A stretch of 64,000 nt of DNA, from the NCBI GenBank assembly GCA_031551135.1, contig JAVBOA010000005.1, forward strand, positions 1-64,000. The letters are read 5' to 3'. The DNA is from JAITVM01 sp031551135. Its GTDB lineage: Bacteria; Bacillota; Clostridia; Lachnospirales; JAITVM01. Shown one piece after another: positions 39,914 through 49,034 of the stretch (positions are counted from its first letter, which is position 1; each line of letters begins with the position of its first letter). A program made the translations under genes and the position numbers. The notes below the pieces were generated by a model. The model saw only the letters and a list, made by a program, of their open reading frames with translations, was not told the origin of the DNA and searched no databases.

Positions 39914-41029
39914 ATGAGTTCGATTAATTTAGAGCTCGGCTTTTCATCAATATTTACATTTGTTCCGAATATTTTCATAGACCAGTATATGCCGCATGCG
40001 CCGCATGCGTATTCGCTGATATATTTTTATTTATTGCGAAATGGCTATGATGAGAATTTTAAGCTTGAAACTAAAAAAATCTCTGAGAAATTTCAAATTT
40101 TGGAATCGGATATAATATCGGCGTTTAAATTTTGGCATGAGCGCCAAATTATTGATTTTTCAGATAAAAACGGGCAGATAAATATAAAATTGCTGGAAAT
40201 CAAGCCGCTTGAGAATAATCTCATTGCAATAGATGAAGTTAAAAAAGAAAACAATATTATAAACCAAAGCTCGTTTTCAAATAATCCGGTAATAGAATTA
40301 ACTTTGCTCGAAAATTCTTCTAAAGTCGGCATAAAACCAGATTATGATGCAGAGGAAATTGAGTATTCGCTCCAAAAATCAAAAGATATTCGGGAGCTTT
40401 TAAAATCTGTAGAAACCAAATTCGGCCGGCTTTTGCGCCCTACAGAGATTTATACTATTTATGGGTTTACGGATTGGCTGAGGATGCCGACGGATCTTGC
40501 GTATTTTCTCATTAGTTATTGTTACGAAAAGGGCAAAAAATCTTTGTCTTATATGGAGACTGTAGCAATCACTTGGTTTGAAAACAATATACATACTTTA
40601 GAAGAAGCTGAAATTTTTGTACAATACAATAATTTTTATACAAAGGTTTTGAAACAATTCGGAATAGCCGGAAGAGTTGCCGCGGATTTCGAGCGGAATT
40701 ATATTGATATTTGGCTAAAGGAATACCAGATGCCAGAGCAGTTGATTTTGATTGCCTGCAAACGAGCTTTTGAAGCGACTTCCAGAGGGAATTATATTTT
40801 CAGCTATGCGAATAAAATTATAAAATCATGGTACGAAGCGAATGTTAAAACTCTTCAGGATTTGGAAAAATACGATGAAGCCTATCAAAAAAGCAAAAAG
40901 AAAAAACCGGCGGCTTATCAAAAGAAATCCAAACTCAATAATTTTGACAGCACGGAAATCGATTATGATGAACTGGAGCGTTTGGAAAGGAATTATATTT
41001 TTGAAAATGATATGAAGGGATTATTATAA
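39914..41029 (+). CDS. DnaD/DnaB domain replication initiation protein
   Basis: 371 residues. An N-terminal winged-helix region (about 1-100) is followed by an acidic linker and two DnaD C-terminal (PF07261-type) domains: the first around 158-235 with FGRLLRPTEIYTIYGFTDWLRMP, the second around 245-325 with FGIAGRVAADFERNYIDIWL. Duplicated DnaD domains of this kind are usual in Clostridia. The protein helps load the replicative helicase at oriC or restart sites. The start is ATG 39914 behind GGAGG. It overlaps the next gene by one base. Confidence 0.9.
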   Translation: MSSINLELGFSSIFTFVPNIFIDQYMPHAPHAYSLIYFYLLRNGYDENFKLETKKISEKFQILESDIISAFKFWHERQIIDFSDKNGQINIKLLEIKPLENNLIAIDEVKKENNIINQSSFSNNPVIELTLLENSSKVGIKPDYDAEEIEYSLQKSKDIRELLKSVETKFGRLLRPTEIYTIYGFTDWLRMPTDLAYFLISYCYEKGKKSLSYMETVAITWFENNIHTLEEAEIFVQYNNFYTKVLKQFGIAGRVAADFERNYIDIWLKEYQMPEQLILIACKRAFEATSRGNYIFSYANKIIKSWYEANVKTLQDLEKYDEAYQKSKKKKPAAYQKKSKLNNFDSTEIDYDELERLERNYIFENDMKGLL

Positions 41030-42009
41030 TGAAATCGCTGATTATTAAGGAAATTATTCGTGAATATGAACACGACCGGCTTAGGGCTGATAATTTGCTT
41101 TCAGCAAAAAGAGACGAGATTTATGAAAAAATTCCGCGGGTTCGGGAAATAGACAAAATTCTTTCCGAAACAAGCATACAAATCTCCAAAAAGATTTTAT
41201 CGGATAATTCTGAATTGGATACTTTAATTTATTATTTGAAAACAAAGAACGAAGATTTAATAAAAGAAAAAAATCAACTTTTACATAAAAACGGATATAT
41301 TGACGATTCATTTGCGTACAAATGCAAAATCTGTAAAGATACAGGATATGTCGGTAATAAAAAATGCAGATGTTTTTCGCAAAAAATGATAGATAAATTT
41401 TACGAATTCTCTAATTTGAAAAATGTTTTGAATAAGCAGAATTTTTCGAATTTTAAGCTGGATTATTTTCCGACCGATATTTCGGATGATAGGGGCATTT
41501 CCAGCCGAAAAAACATGGAATATATTTATAAACGGAGTATTTATTTTATAGATAATTTTAAAAAACTTTCGATTAATATTTTGATGACGGGCGAGCCGGG
41601 CTTGGGCAAAACTTTTTTATGCTCTTGTATCGCAAAAGAAGTTATGGACAAGGGATATACGGTTTTGTATTTAACCTCCGCTCAGCTTTTCAAACAAGTG
41701 GAAAAGGCTCGATTTGATGATTCCAGCAAAAAAATATCAAATGATTATATAAATATGCTTTATGATGTGGATTTGCTGATAATGGACGATATGGGTACAG
41801 AATTTTCAACTTCGGTAACCGATGCCGAATTTTTTAATATTGTGAATACAAGGATTATGGAAGAACGCTCCACAATCATTTCGACAAATTTAAATTTGAA
41901 AAATTTCGGCGACCATTATACAAAGCGTGTTGTTTCACGTTTGGTCGGAAGTTATGAGCAATGGTATTTTTTCGGCAGAGATATCAGGCGGACTATAAAA
42001 TTCGGCTAA
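41029..42009 (+). CDS. DnaC/DnaI-like helicase-loader ATPase
   Basis: 326 residues. An N-terminal helical region (1-95) precedes a Cys cluster KCKICKDTGYVGNKKCRC (about 100-117), a zinc site typical of DnaI. The AAA+ domain has Walker A GEPGLGKTF, Walker B LLIMDDMG, a sensor region STNLNL and the arginine finger segment RVVSRLVG. It loads DnaB-type helicase on DNA. The ATG at 41029 shares a base with the dnaD stop codon, so the two are translated together. Confidence 0.92.
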   Translation: MKSLIIKEIIREYEHDRLRADNLLSAKRDEIYEKIPRVREIDKILSETSIQISKKILSDNSELDTLIYYLKTKNEDLIKEKNQLLHKNGYIDDSFAYKCKICKDTGYVGNKKCRCFSQKMIDKFYEFSNLKNVLNKQNFSNFKLDYFPTDISDDRGISSRKNMEYIYKRSIYFIDNFKKLSINILMTGEPGLGKTFLCSCIAKEVMDKGYTVLYLTSAQLFKQVEKARFDDSSKKISNDYINMLYDVDLLIMDDMGTEFSTSVTDAEFFNIVNTRIMEERSTIISTNLNLKNFGDHYTKRVVSRLVGSYEQWYFFGRDIRRTIKFG

Positions 42010-42030
42010 AAGCCGTAAAAGCAAAAATAA

Positions 42031-42066
42031 AAGACCTTGGAGACCGACTCCAAAGTCTTTTTTTAT
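42031..42066. terminator. Terminator between the loader operon and the modular protein gene
   Basis: A 12-position stem AAGACCTTGGAG/CTCCAAAGTCTT with one mismatch and a short loop, followed by T7 on the + strand and preceded by A-rich sequence, so it can work for both converging genes. Confidence 0.85.
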
Positions 42067-42099
42067 GTTAAAAACTATTAATAGCAATGCATTTAAATC

Positions 42100-43608
42100 T
42101 TATTTAGGGTAGGTTACATGAATTTCTCTGCTTGCGTCAATCCATTCCACATTGCAGCCAAGAGTTTCGGCAACAAAGCGCATAGGCAGCATAGTTCGAT
42201 TATTCAAAATAATTGGCTTAACATTTGGATTTTCAGGGTCGATAGAGGTGTTTTTTCCGTTTACTTTGGCGGTGTTGCTTCCAATCCAAAGCTCGATTTT
42301 CGTGCTGTCCAGAATGACCGTAACTTTTCTGGTTGCATCATCCCATTGGACTATTGCGCCGAGCGGTTCTGCGACATAGCGTATCGGTAAAACCGTTCGA
42401 TTTTCTACAGAAACCGGGGAGACATCCATTAAATTTGGAATTCCGTCTATATAATAAGTCGGCTTATCCAATGTAAAAACCATTTCAATTTTTGCCGGCT
42501 CAACAATATCGTCCTCGATTATATATTTCTCCGTCATGACCGGACTGGATATTCCATTTTTTATTGCAATAGCGTTTACAGTAATGCTCAATGAGGTTCG
42601 AATCGGCTCAGTGTAATAGTAAGATGACGAATTCGGTTTTGTTCCGTCCAATGTATAGAATATTTCCGCGCCAGCAGTAGGGCAGGAAAGCGAAATTATT
42701 TGCTCTTTGTCATAAGTTCCGCCTTTAGGACTTGCGACAGGTGCAGAAACGATATCAGGCTTAGGCGATGGTTTGTTAATAAGATACGTTGCTTTTACAA
42801 CATCACTTGGTGTATGAAAATTCGCCATAGCGCAAACAGAAATTGTCGTACTATTATTTATTTCAAAAGGTCCGGTATATTTAACCGCATTATCATCTGT
42901 TCTTGGGTCTCCGTCCGCAAGCAAATACCATATAATCGCATCATCTGTCGGACAGGCCAAAGTAATTTTCAAAGGAGCGTCATAAGTTCCGCCGGATGGC
43001 TTGATAGTCGGCTTAGCGCATTGCCCTTGCGAAATATAATATTCTTCGGTCATAATTTTGCCTTTTATACTTCCGATAGATATACAAGCGGCTTTAAGCG
43101 TTGTACTTTTTGATATCTTTATAGGCTCGTTATAAATTTTTCTTGTTGAAGAACTTGTTGGGTCAGAGCCGTCGATTGTGTAATAAATATTGTTGCCGTT
43201 TGGAAAAACAGTGCTTAATTTAACCGTTTGTGCCGAATTATAAGTACCGCCGGAAGGCTCAGCTTTTGGAGTTGAATCTACATAGGTATATTTTTCGGTC
43301 ATGGTTGGACTTGTGACAGCGATACCAAGTGCAGTCCAGAAAGCTTTTGCTTTAAGCGTCGTTGTAGAGCTGATTTCGATAGGCTTTGTATATAAAGCCG
43401 ATTTGTTTGTCGGTTCGGAACCGTCGGTTGTCCAGCGGATTTCTGCGGTGGCAATTGAACTTGTTAATTTAACTTCCGTTACCACATAAATAGTTCCGCC
43501 CTTAGGGCTTGCAACGGGTTTTCCGTCATCGGCGGCGAACGCCGAAAAAGGCATTAACGCAAAAATTAAAATTGCTGTTAAGAATGCCAAAAATATTTTT
43601 TTCTCCAT
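42100..43608 (-). CDS. Secreted protein with four CHB_HEX-type repeats and a copper-amine-oxidase N-like domain
   Basis: 502 residues. A Sec signal peptide ends near AFA-ADD (residue 25). Four repeats of about 80 residues follow (near 28-108, 112-192, 196-276 and 285-368), each with G(G/T)-Y-(D)-x-V-x-L and a TxDGS-x-P-T-like turn, as in chitobiase C-terminal domains. Residues 375-502 form a copper-amine-oxidase N-like domain with two NRTxLPxRxVAExLG motifs, known as a cell-wall-linked module. There is no catalytic domain. The start is ATG 43608 behind GGAGGGAATATT. It is probably an extracellular binding or structural protein. Confidence 0.85.
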   Translation of the reverse strand: MEKKIFLAFLTAILIFALMPFSAFAADDGKPVASPKGGTIYVVTEVKLTSSIATAEIRWTTDGSEPTNKSALYTKPIEISSTTTLKAKAFWTALGIAVTSPTMTEKYTYVDSTPKAEPSGGTYNSAQTVKLSTVFPNGNNIYYTIDGSDPTSSSTRKIYNEPIKISKSTTLKAACISIGSIKGKIMTEEYYISQGQCAKPTIKPSGGTYDAPLKITLACPTDDAIIWYLLADGDPRTDDNAVKYTGPFEINNSTTISVCAMANFHTPSDVVKATYLINKPSPKPDIVSAPVASPKGGTYDKEQIISLSCPTAGAEIFYTLDGTKPNSSSYYYTEPIRTSLSITVNAIAIKNGISSPVMTEKYIIEDDIVEPAKIEMVFTLDKPTYYIDGIPNLMDVSPVSVENRTVLPIRYVAEPLGAIVQWDDATRKVTVILDSTKIELWIGSNTAKVNGKNTSIDPENPNVKPIILNNRTMLPMRFVAETLGCNVEWIDASREIHVTYPK

Positions 43609-43643
43609 AATATTCCCTCCGATTTTTTTGTGCTTATGCGAAT

Positions 43644-43838
43644 TTATTGATTTTGCAAATGCTTCAAAATAAGCTCCGATTTGCTTTTTACATTTAGCTT
43701 TTTGTATATCTTTTTTGTAAAGTAATGGACTGTTGACTCGCTGATTTCTAAACTAGCGGCGATTTCCTTTCCTTTTTTGCCTTCTATGAGCAAAACAAAA
43801 ACTTGTTTTTCTCTTCTCGTTAATCCGTTCGTCTTAAT
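43644..43838 (-). pseudogene. HTH-only LuxR-type sequence without a standard start codon
   Basis: The - strand frame ending TAA at 43644-43646 reads NGLTRREKQVFVLL, IEGKKGKEIAASLEISESTV and HYFTKKIYKKLNVKSKSELI: a complete LuxR helix-turn-helix of about 60 residues. Upstream the frame has only ATT (43836-43838) and ACG candidates before a TAG; a strong AAAGGAGGG lies right next to the ATT. I read it as the remnant of a longer LuxR regulator, possibly a relative of the gene at 44004-45425, though unusual initiation is not excluded. Confidence 0.65.
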
Positions 43839-44003
43839 CCCTCCTTTAAATCTATTGTGCTAAACTTATGATTATCTTCAAGTCGATGCTCTGTATATTA
43901 ATTTTATAGCTCTTTTTGATAAATAAACAGCTACCTCTTTGGGTAGGTTGCGGAAAAGCCTGAAAATAGGGCAAAAAAAATAAACCTACCCAATCGTGTA
44001 AGT

Positions 44004-45425
44004 TTATTCTTTATTAGTTTTTTCTTTATTAATAATGCCAAAGCGAGAGAAAAGTTCGGCGCGCCCTCCGACTCCGAGTTTCTTATATAAATTTTTTGTG
44101 TGGAATTTAACCGTATCAAAAGATATTCCAAGCTCTGCGGAAATTTGTCTGCCGGTCAAGCCTTGTAGGATTAGAGTTGCGACTTCTTTTTCACGGGGCG
44201 TAAGTCCGAGATTTTCATATCTATCGTATTTTTCAACGGTTTTCGCCGCTTCAGCCATATCAAGTTTATGGAAATCTCCTGACCATTCGGCGGCAAAAAG
44301 ACGATTGTATAAAGCCGGTACTAACAATGAGGAAAGTAAAAAGCAGAATAAAATAAAACCGAATGCGAATGTTTCAAAATTATCATCTGATAAGGCATAT
44401 ATTTTATCCAAAGCAAGAGTGACCAGAGAATTTTCCAGAAAAGAAATAATGCAGGCTATTTTAAAAAATCTGATACTTGCTTCACGTCTTCCGACACAGC
44501 CAAGCAGATACATGACCGTAATATATCCCATTCCTCCGGCGGCACCGAAAATAACCGAGCCAAGTGCGGCCGCCGATTCGTTGCTCCAGATGATAATTAA
44601 AAGCCCTAAAATCGTGAATACCATGAAGAGATTCCACAAATGCCAAGTGCTGCGGTTTAGAAAAAGCTGTAAAACAATTGCAGTCAGAACTGCTAAAATT
44701 GAACCCAAGCCAACAAAGCTGTCAATCGTAAACGCCATTTCATAGTCAATATAGACGTTCAACTGGTCAATTATAAAATAAATAAAATAGATGGCAAAAA
44801 CAATATAAGAGCTGTAGCTTTGCTTTTCGACGGATTTTTGCAGAGGTAATTCCGGGTTTGCCTTGAAAGCTAAATATACAAAAATTATCATAATAAAAAT
44901 AATGCCGGGCACTTCGAGAAAAAATCTTACTGTATCAATATTCCAGCAAATATCAATGAAGGCATAATACAAACTAACAATTAAAACATCAATAAACCGT
45001 TCGGAATTATTCAGAGAAAAGCAAAATGCAAAAAAGCCGCAAGCCATGCAAATCCCGACAGAGAAATGATAAATAAGCATAATTCCCAGCCTTATTTCGC
45101 TTTTAGGAAGGAACAAAATTATTAATAATGCGAAAGCTGAGACGGCGCAGAATATCCGCAATGCCCGTGAAATGTTTTTTATAAAAATAGAAACAAGCCA
45201 AGCCAAGCTATAAGCCAAAGTCATGAGCAAAATCGAATCCAGGCCGAACATACTCATTTCTTGGTCAAGAAAACGCAAGTCAAGCAATATAATTGCCAAA
45301 GGAAATATCAGCATAGAAGGAAGATTGGCGCGGTGAATGTTTTTTAGGCTCAAAATTTCGTCAGCCTTCCAAAGCTTCGCCATTCGGCTGATTATACTGT
45401 CTCTTTTGTCCGTATTTTCATCCAT
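44004..45425 (-). CDS. Membrane-bound LuxR family transcriptional regulator
   Basis: 473 residues. Residues 30-385 contain 10-12 hydrophobic helices, with no transporter signature; residues 402-465 are a LuxR helix-turn-helix (LTPREKEVATLILQGLTGRQISAELGISFDTVKFHTKNLYKKLGVGGRAELF). Such membrane LuxR proteins are found in gut Clostridia and Actinobacteria; the sensed signal is unknown. The start is ATG 45425. It may control the secreted modular protein downstream on the same strand, which is inferred from proximity. Confidence 0.85.
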   Translation of the reverse strand: MDENTDKRDSIISRMAKLWKADEILSLKNIHRANLPSMLIFPLAIILLDLRFLDQEMSMFGLDSILLMTLAYSLAWLVSIFIKNISRALRIFCAVSAFALLIILFLPKSEIRLGIMLIYHFSVGICMACGFFAFCFSLNNSERFIDVLIVSLYYAFIDICWNIDTVRFFLEVPGIIFIMIIFVYLAFKANPELPLQKSVEKQSYSSYIVFAIYFIYFIIDQLNVYIDYEMAFTIDSFVGLGSILAVLTAIVLQLFLNRSTWHLWNLFMVFTILGLLIIIWSNESAAALGSVIFGAAGGMGYITVMYLLGCVGRREASIRFFKIACIISFLENSLVTLALDKIYALSDDNFETFAFGFILFCFLLSSLLVPALYNRLFAAEWSGDFHKLDMAEAAKTVEKYDRYENLGLTPREKEVATLILQGLTGRQISAELGISFDTVKFHTKNLYKKLGVGGRAELFSRFGIINKEKTNKE

Positions 45426-45585
45426 ACTATCATCTCCAAAGTATAAATAGAAATAGTATCATAAAAATAATTATAAATACATCCGATATAAAAATCAAGA
45501 AGCCGAATTTTTTTGGGGAACGAAAAAAATTCTACCCGCCTAAGAAGTAGAATTTAATTCTGAAAAATATTTATTATGCACGTGA

Positions 45586-45697
45586 TACTATTTACATTTT
45601 GATATGTAGAAAAAAATTTTTCACTGCGAAGCGTTCCGCGCGATGTTTCTGGCGCGGAATGAAATATTTTTTTCTATCTTTTTGAATGGAAATAGTA
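45586..45697. repeat. MITE copy with TGA target duplications
   Basis: 112 bases, ends TACTATTT and AATAGTA, flanked by TGA at 45583-45585 and 45698-45700. The central 50 bases match the copy at 7039-7148 in reverse orientation. It lies 18 bases past the rplQ stop codon. Confidence 0.85.
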
Positions 45698-45715
45698 TGA
45701 GTGCTTATATTTTTA

Positions 45716-46264
45716 CTAAACCAGCTCGATAATAACTTCCAAAGCCCCGTCGCCTTTACGAGGTCCGATTTTTATTATACGAGTGTAACCGCCGTTGCGG
45801 TCGATATATTTTGGCGCGATATCGTCAAAAAGCATATTCGCCATGTCTATTTCTTTAGAAGTCGAACGCTTTTTAAACGGTTTGTTTTTATCGTTAAGCG
45901 GAACTTCTGTTACAGGATAAAGAACGGATAAAATTTTGCGTCTTGCATTCAGTCTTGAAGGCAAGTCTTTTTTATAAGTTTTTTCAACTTCTTCAAAAAC
46001 AGTTACTTTTTTACCGTTCACCACTTCTTTTACGCGTTTGCCGGAAGCGTCTTTTTTAGCAATTTTAACTTTTTTGGTCACTGTTTCAAAATTATCTTTT
46101 TCTTTTTTCGAAATTGTGATAAGTCTTTCTGCTATTTTGCGTACTTCCTTAGCTCTTGTATCAGTGGTTCTGATTTTTCCGTGATATAATAAATTGGTAG
46201 CGAGGTTTCTCAGCATAGCTTTACGCACATCCGCCGCGCGGCCAAGTTTTCTATAACCAGACAT
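45716..46264 (-). CDS. rplQ: 50S ribosomal protein L17 with internal insertion
   Basis: 182 residues; bacterial L17 is usually about 115-130. The N-terminus (YRKLGRAADVRKAMLRNLATNLLYHGKIRTTDTRAKEVRKIAERLIT) and the C-terminus (NGGYTRIIKIGPRKGDGALEVIIELV) are normal. Residues about 57-95 are a Lys/Val-rich insertion (VTKKVKIAKKDASGKRVKEV). I recall similar insertions in some Clostridia. It is the last gene of the alpha operon, 25 bases after rpoA. Confidence 0.95.
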   Translation of the reverse strand: MSGYRKLGRAADVRKAMLRNLATNLLYHGKIRTTDTRAKEVRKIAERLITISKKEKDNFETVTKKVKIAKKDASGKRVKEVVNGKKVTVFEEVEKTYKKDLPSRLNARRKILSVLYPVTEVPLNDKNKPFKKRSTSKEIDMANMLFDDIAPKYIDRNGGYTRIIKIGPRKGDGALEVIIELV

Positions 46265-46289
46265 TTCACAAAACCCTCCTTAAAAAAAT

Positions 46290-47246
46290 TTATTCCTCAG
46301 TAGATCTAAGACTGAGACCCAAATCTGACATTTTATTTAATACTTCTTCCAATGATTTTCGACCAAGATTTCGAACTTTCATCATATCTTCTTCTGTTTT
46401 ATTGACAAGGTCTTCTACAGTGTTGATTCCGGCTCGTTTCAAGCAGTTATATGAACGGACTGAAAGATCCAGCTCTTCAATACTCATCTCGAGAACCTTT
46501 TCTTTTTTGCCATCTTCTTTTTCGACCATAATCTCTGTGTTACGAGCGTTGTCTGTAAGGTCGACGAAGAGATTCAAATGTTCGCTTAAAATTTTAGCAC
46601 CCAAGCTAATAGCGCCTTCAGGAAGAATAGTACCATTTGTCCAAACCTCAATTGTTAATCTGTCATAATCCGTTACCTGACCTACACGTGTGTTTTCCAC
46701 GTAGAAATTAACTCTTCTAACAGGTGTAAATAGTGAATCGATCGGAATTAATCCAATAGGTTGTTCCGGTTTTTTATTTTTTTCGGCTCCGATATATCCT
46801 CGTCCCTTAGTAATTGTCATTTCTATAAAAAGCTTAGAATCCGAACCGCTTAAAGTGGCGATTTTCAAATCGGGGTTAAGGATTTCGATATCCGAATCAA
46901 CTTTAATATCTCTGGCGTAAACTTCACATTCGCCAACAGCGTCGATATAAGCGATTTTCGGATCGAAAGACTCTGAACTGTTTTTTACATGAAGTTCCTT
47001 GAGATTAAAAATAATCTCGGTAACATCTTCTTTAACACCCGGAATTACACTAAACTCATGAAACACGCCATCAATTTTTATGCTGCTGACAGCCGCGCCC
47101 GGCAAACTGGATAAAAGAATCCGCCTTAATGAATTGCCCAGCGTAGTGCCATAACCTCTTTCCAAAGGCTCTATAATAAACCGACCAAAAGTACCATCTG
47201 ATGATGTCTCATCAATCTCAATGCGAGGTTTTTCAAATTCAAACAC
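46290..47246 (-). CDS. rpoA: RNA polymerase alpha subunit
   Basis: 318 residues, full length. The N-terminal dimerisation domain (about 1-230) includes EPLERGYGTTLGNSLRRILLSSLPG; the C-terminal domain (about 250-310) includes LDLSVRSYNCLKRAGINTVEDLV and RNLGRKSLEEV, which contacts UP elements and activators. The start is ATG 47246. Confidence 0.98.
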   Translation of the reverse strand: MFEFEKPRIEIDETSSDGTFGRFIIEPLERGYGTTLGNSLRRILLSSLPGAAVSSIKIDGVFHEFSVIPGVKEDVTEIIFNLKELHVKNSSESFDPKIAYIDAVGECEVYARDIKVDSDIEILNPDLKIATLSGSDSKLFIEMTITKGRGYIGAEKNKKPEQPIGLIPIDSLFTPVRRVNFYVENTRVGQVTDYDRLTIEVWTNGTILPEGAISLGAKILSEHLNLFVDLTDNARNTEIMVEKEDGKKEKVLEMSIEELDLSVRSYNCLKRAGINTVEDLVNKTEEDMMKVRNLGRKSLEEVLNKMSDLGLSLRSTEE

Positions 47247-47273
47247 GCACTCTAACCTCCCTTGAAGAAATTA

Positions 47274-47915
47274 TTATTTAGAATACAACTCTACGATAAG
47301 AGTTTCGTGAACAGGAGCATCGATTTGTTCTCTGCTCGGAAGTTCTTTAACAGTTCCGCTAAGATTGTTGTGATTAGCCTCAAGCCAAGCGGGTACGATT
47401 CTAAAATCAGTTACTTCAACAATATCTTTAAATCTTTGAAGTGATTTCGAATTATCTTTTATTTCAATAACATCGCCGATTCTTAGGATATAAGAAGGGA
47501 TGTTTACTTTTTTACCATTTACACGAATATGGTTATGTCTAACAACTTGGCGCGCTTCTGTACGGGAGCGTCCGTAGCCTAATCTATAAACAGCGTTGTC
47601 TAAACGCAATTCTAATAAACGAAGCAAATTTTCACCGGTAATTCCGCTTTGTCTTTCAGCCATAGAATAATATTTTCTAAATTGAGATTCCAAAACGCCG
47701 TAAATTCTTTTGGCTTTTTGTTTTTCTCTAAGCTGTAATCCGTATTCAGACATTTTTTTTCTGCTTGTGCCATGCTGACCCGGCGCAGCAACTACTCCGG
47801 ATTTTGCTCTTTTTCTAACAGCGCAAACGGGCTTGGAGCATCTTTCGCCTTTAAGGAAAAGAGCTTCGCCTTCTCTGCGGCATAATCTGCAAACCGGACC
47901 TATATATCTAGCCAT
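47274..47915 (-). CDS. rpsD: 30S ribosomal protein S4
   Basis: 213 residues. The zinc-binding form is shown by CRLCRREGEALFLKGERCSKPVC at residues 9-31. The S4 RNA-binding domain (about 100-165) contains RLDNAVYRLGYGRSRTEARQVVRHNHIRVNG. It is a primary 16S rRNA binder and autoregulator of the alpha operon in many bacteria. Confidence 0.98.
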   Translation of the reverse strand: MARYIGPVCRLCRREGEALFLKGERCSKPVCAVRKRAKSGVVAAPGQHGTSRKKMSEYGLQLREKQKAKRIYGVLESQFRKYYSMAERQSGITGENLLRLLELRLDNAVYRLGYGRSRTEARQVVRHNHIRVNGKKVNIPSYILRIGDVIEIKDNSKSLQRFKDIVEVTDFRIVPAWLEANHNNLSGTVKELPSREQIDAPVHETLIVELYSK

Positions 47916-47939
47916 TCTATAAATACACCTCCAAAAAAA

Positions 47940-48341
47940 TCATACTCTTCTACGTTTCGGCGGTCTGCATCCGTTGTGCGGAACAGGCGTAACGTCTTTG
48001 ATCATAGTAACGTCCAAACCGGCGGACTGCAGCGCGCGGATAGCAGCTTCACGGCCGCTTCCGGGACCTTTTACGAAAACTTCCACGGTTTTAAGTCCGT
48101 ATTCCATAGCAGCAGCGGCAGCGGTATCAGCGGCCATCTGTGCAGCGTAAGGAGTTGATTTTCTTGAACCTCTAAAACCTAATTGTCCGGCAGAAGCCCA
48201 AGATAAAGCGTTTCCTACGGCATCAGTCAAAGTTACTATTGTATTATTAAAAGTGGATTGTATATGCGCTTGACCACGGTCAACAAATTTTTTGTCGCGA
48301 CGTTTACGGCCGGCAGCTTTTTTAACTTGTTTTTTAGCCAT
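47940..48341 (-). CDS. rpsK: 30S ribosomal protein S11
   Basis: 133 residues; the family core GQAHIQSTFNNTIVTLTDAVGNALSWASAG and the end PHNGCRPPKRRRV are complete. It forms part of the 30S platform. It is located between rpsM and rpsD as in other Firmicutes. Confidence 0.98.
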   Translation of the reverse strand: MAKKQVKKAAGRKRRDKKFVDRGQAHIQSTFNNTIVTLTDAVGNALSWASAGQLGFRGSRKSTPYAAQMAADTAAAAAMEYGLKTVEVFVKGPGSGREAAIRALQSAGLDVTMIKDVTPVPHNGCRPPKRRRV

Positions 48342-48360
48342 TTAGTAAAAACCTCCTTAT

Positions 48361-48729
48361 CTATTTCTTTTTATTAGCGATAGTCCTTGCCGGACCTTTT
48401 CTTGTTCTTGCGTTTGTTTTAGTTCTTTGGCCTCTAACAGGAAGCCCTCTTCTATGTCTGATTCCTCTGTAGCTGCCGATTTCTGTAAGGCGTTTGATAT
48501 TAAGCGCAACTTCTCTGCGCAAATCGCCTTCAACCTTTTGGGTTTTATCGATTTCGTCACGGATTCTGCCGACTTCGTCGTCGGTCAAATCTCTGACTCT
48601 GGTGTTCAAATCAACATTAGCCGCAGTAAGGATTCTTTTTGAGCTGGATCTGCCAATACCAAAAATATAAGTAAGACCAACCTCTATTCGTTTTTCTCTC
48701 GGTAAGTCAACACCTGCAATACGTGCCAT
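48361..48729 (-). CDS. rpsM: 30S ribosomal protein S13
   Basis: 122 residues; MARIAGVDLPREKRIEVGLTYIFGIG and SYRGIRHRRGLPVRGQRTKTNARTRKGP are diagnostic. It lies in the 30S head and contacts tRNA in the P site. A 153-base spacer separates it from rpmJ, unusually long for this operon. Confidence 0.98.
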   Translation of the reverse strand: MARIAGVDLPREKRIEVGLTYIFGIGRSSSKRILTAANVDLNTRVRDLTDDEVGRIRDEIDKTQKVEGDLRREVALNIKRLTEIGSYRGIRHRRGLPVRGQRTKTNARTRKGPARTIANKKK

Positions 48730-48882
48730 CTATTTCTTGCACCTCCAAAATAAAAAATACATTAACTTTATATAAATAAAAATGATTATTTCGGGACAGC
48801 CGCTCCCCAAAAATAATATTACGGTACTGAGATTGAATAATGGATTATTAAGGGTTTTACCCTCTTTAATCATATAATACGC

Positions 48883-48996
48883 TTAGCCTTGTCTTTGCTT
48901 GTGCTTAGGATTTTCGCAAATAATCCTTATCGCGCCTTTTCTTTTAATAACCTTGCATTTTTCGCAAATAGGTTTAACAGATGGTCTAACCTTCAT
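48883..48996 (-). CDS. rpmJ: 50S ribosomal protein L36
   Basis: 37 residues, MKVRPSVKPICEKCKVIKRK followed by GAIRIICENPKHKQRQG. The zinc ligands Cys-Cys-Cys-His are all present (C+ form). It is a short gene between infA and rpsM, its usual place. Start ATG 48994-48996, stop TAA 48883-48885, ribosome site AAGGAGTG upstream. Confidence 0.97.
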   Translation of the reverse strand: MKVRPSVKPICEKCKVIKRKGAIRIICENPKHKQRQG

Positions 48997-49034
48997 CTTA
49001 AACACTCCTTTTATATTTCAAACAAGCCGGACTT

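Noticed and set aside
45423..45463. Additional MITE copy at the LuxR start (TACTAT ... AAATAGTA)
   Set aside because: The flanking triplets CCA and TCA do not form a TNA duplication, the ends match for only 6-7 bases, and one end is the gene's own start region.
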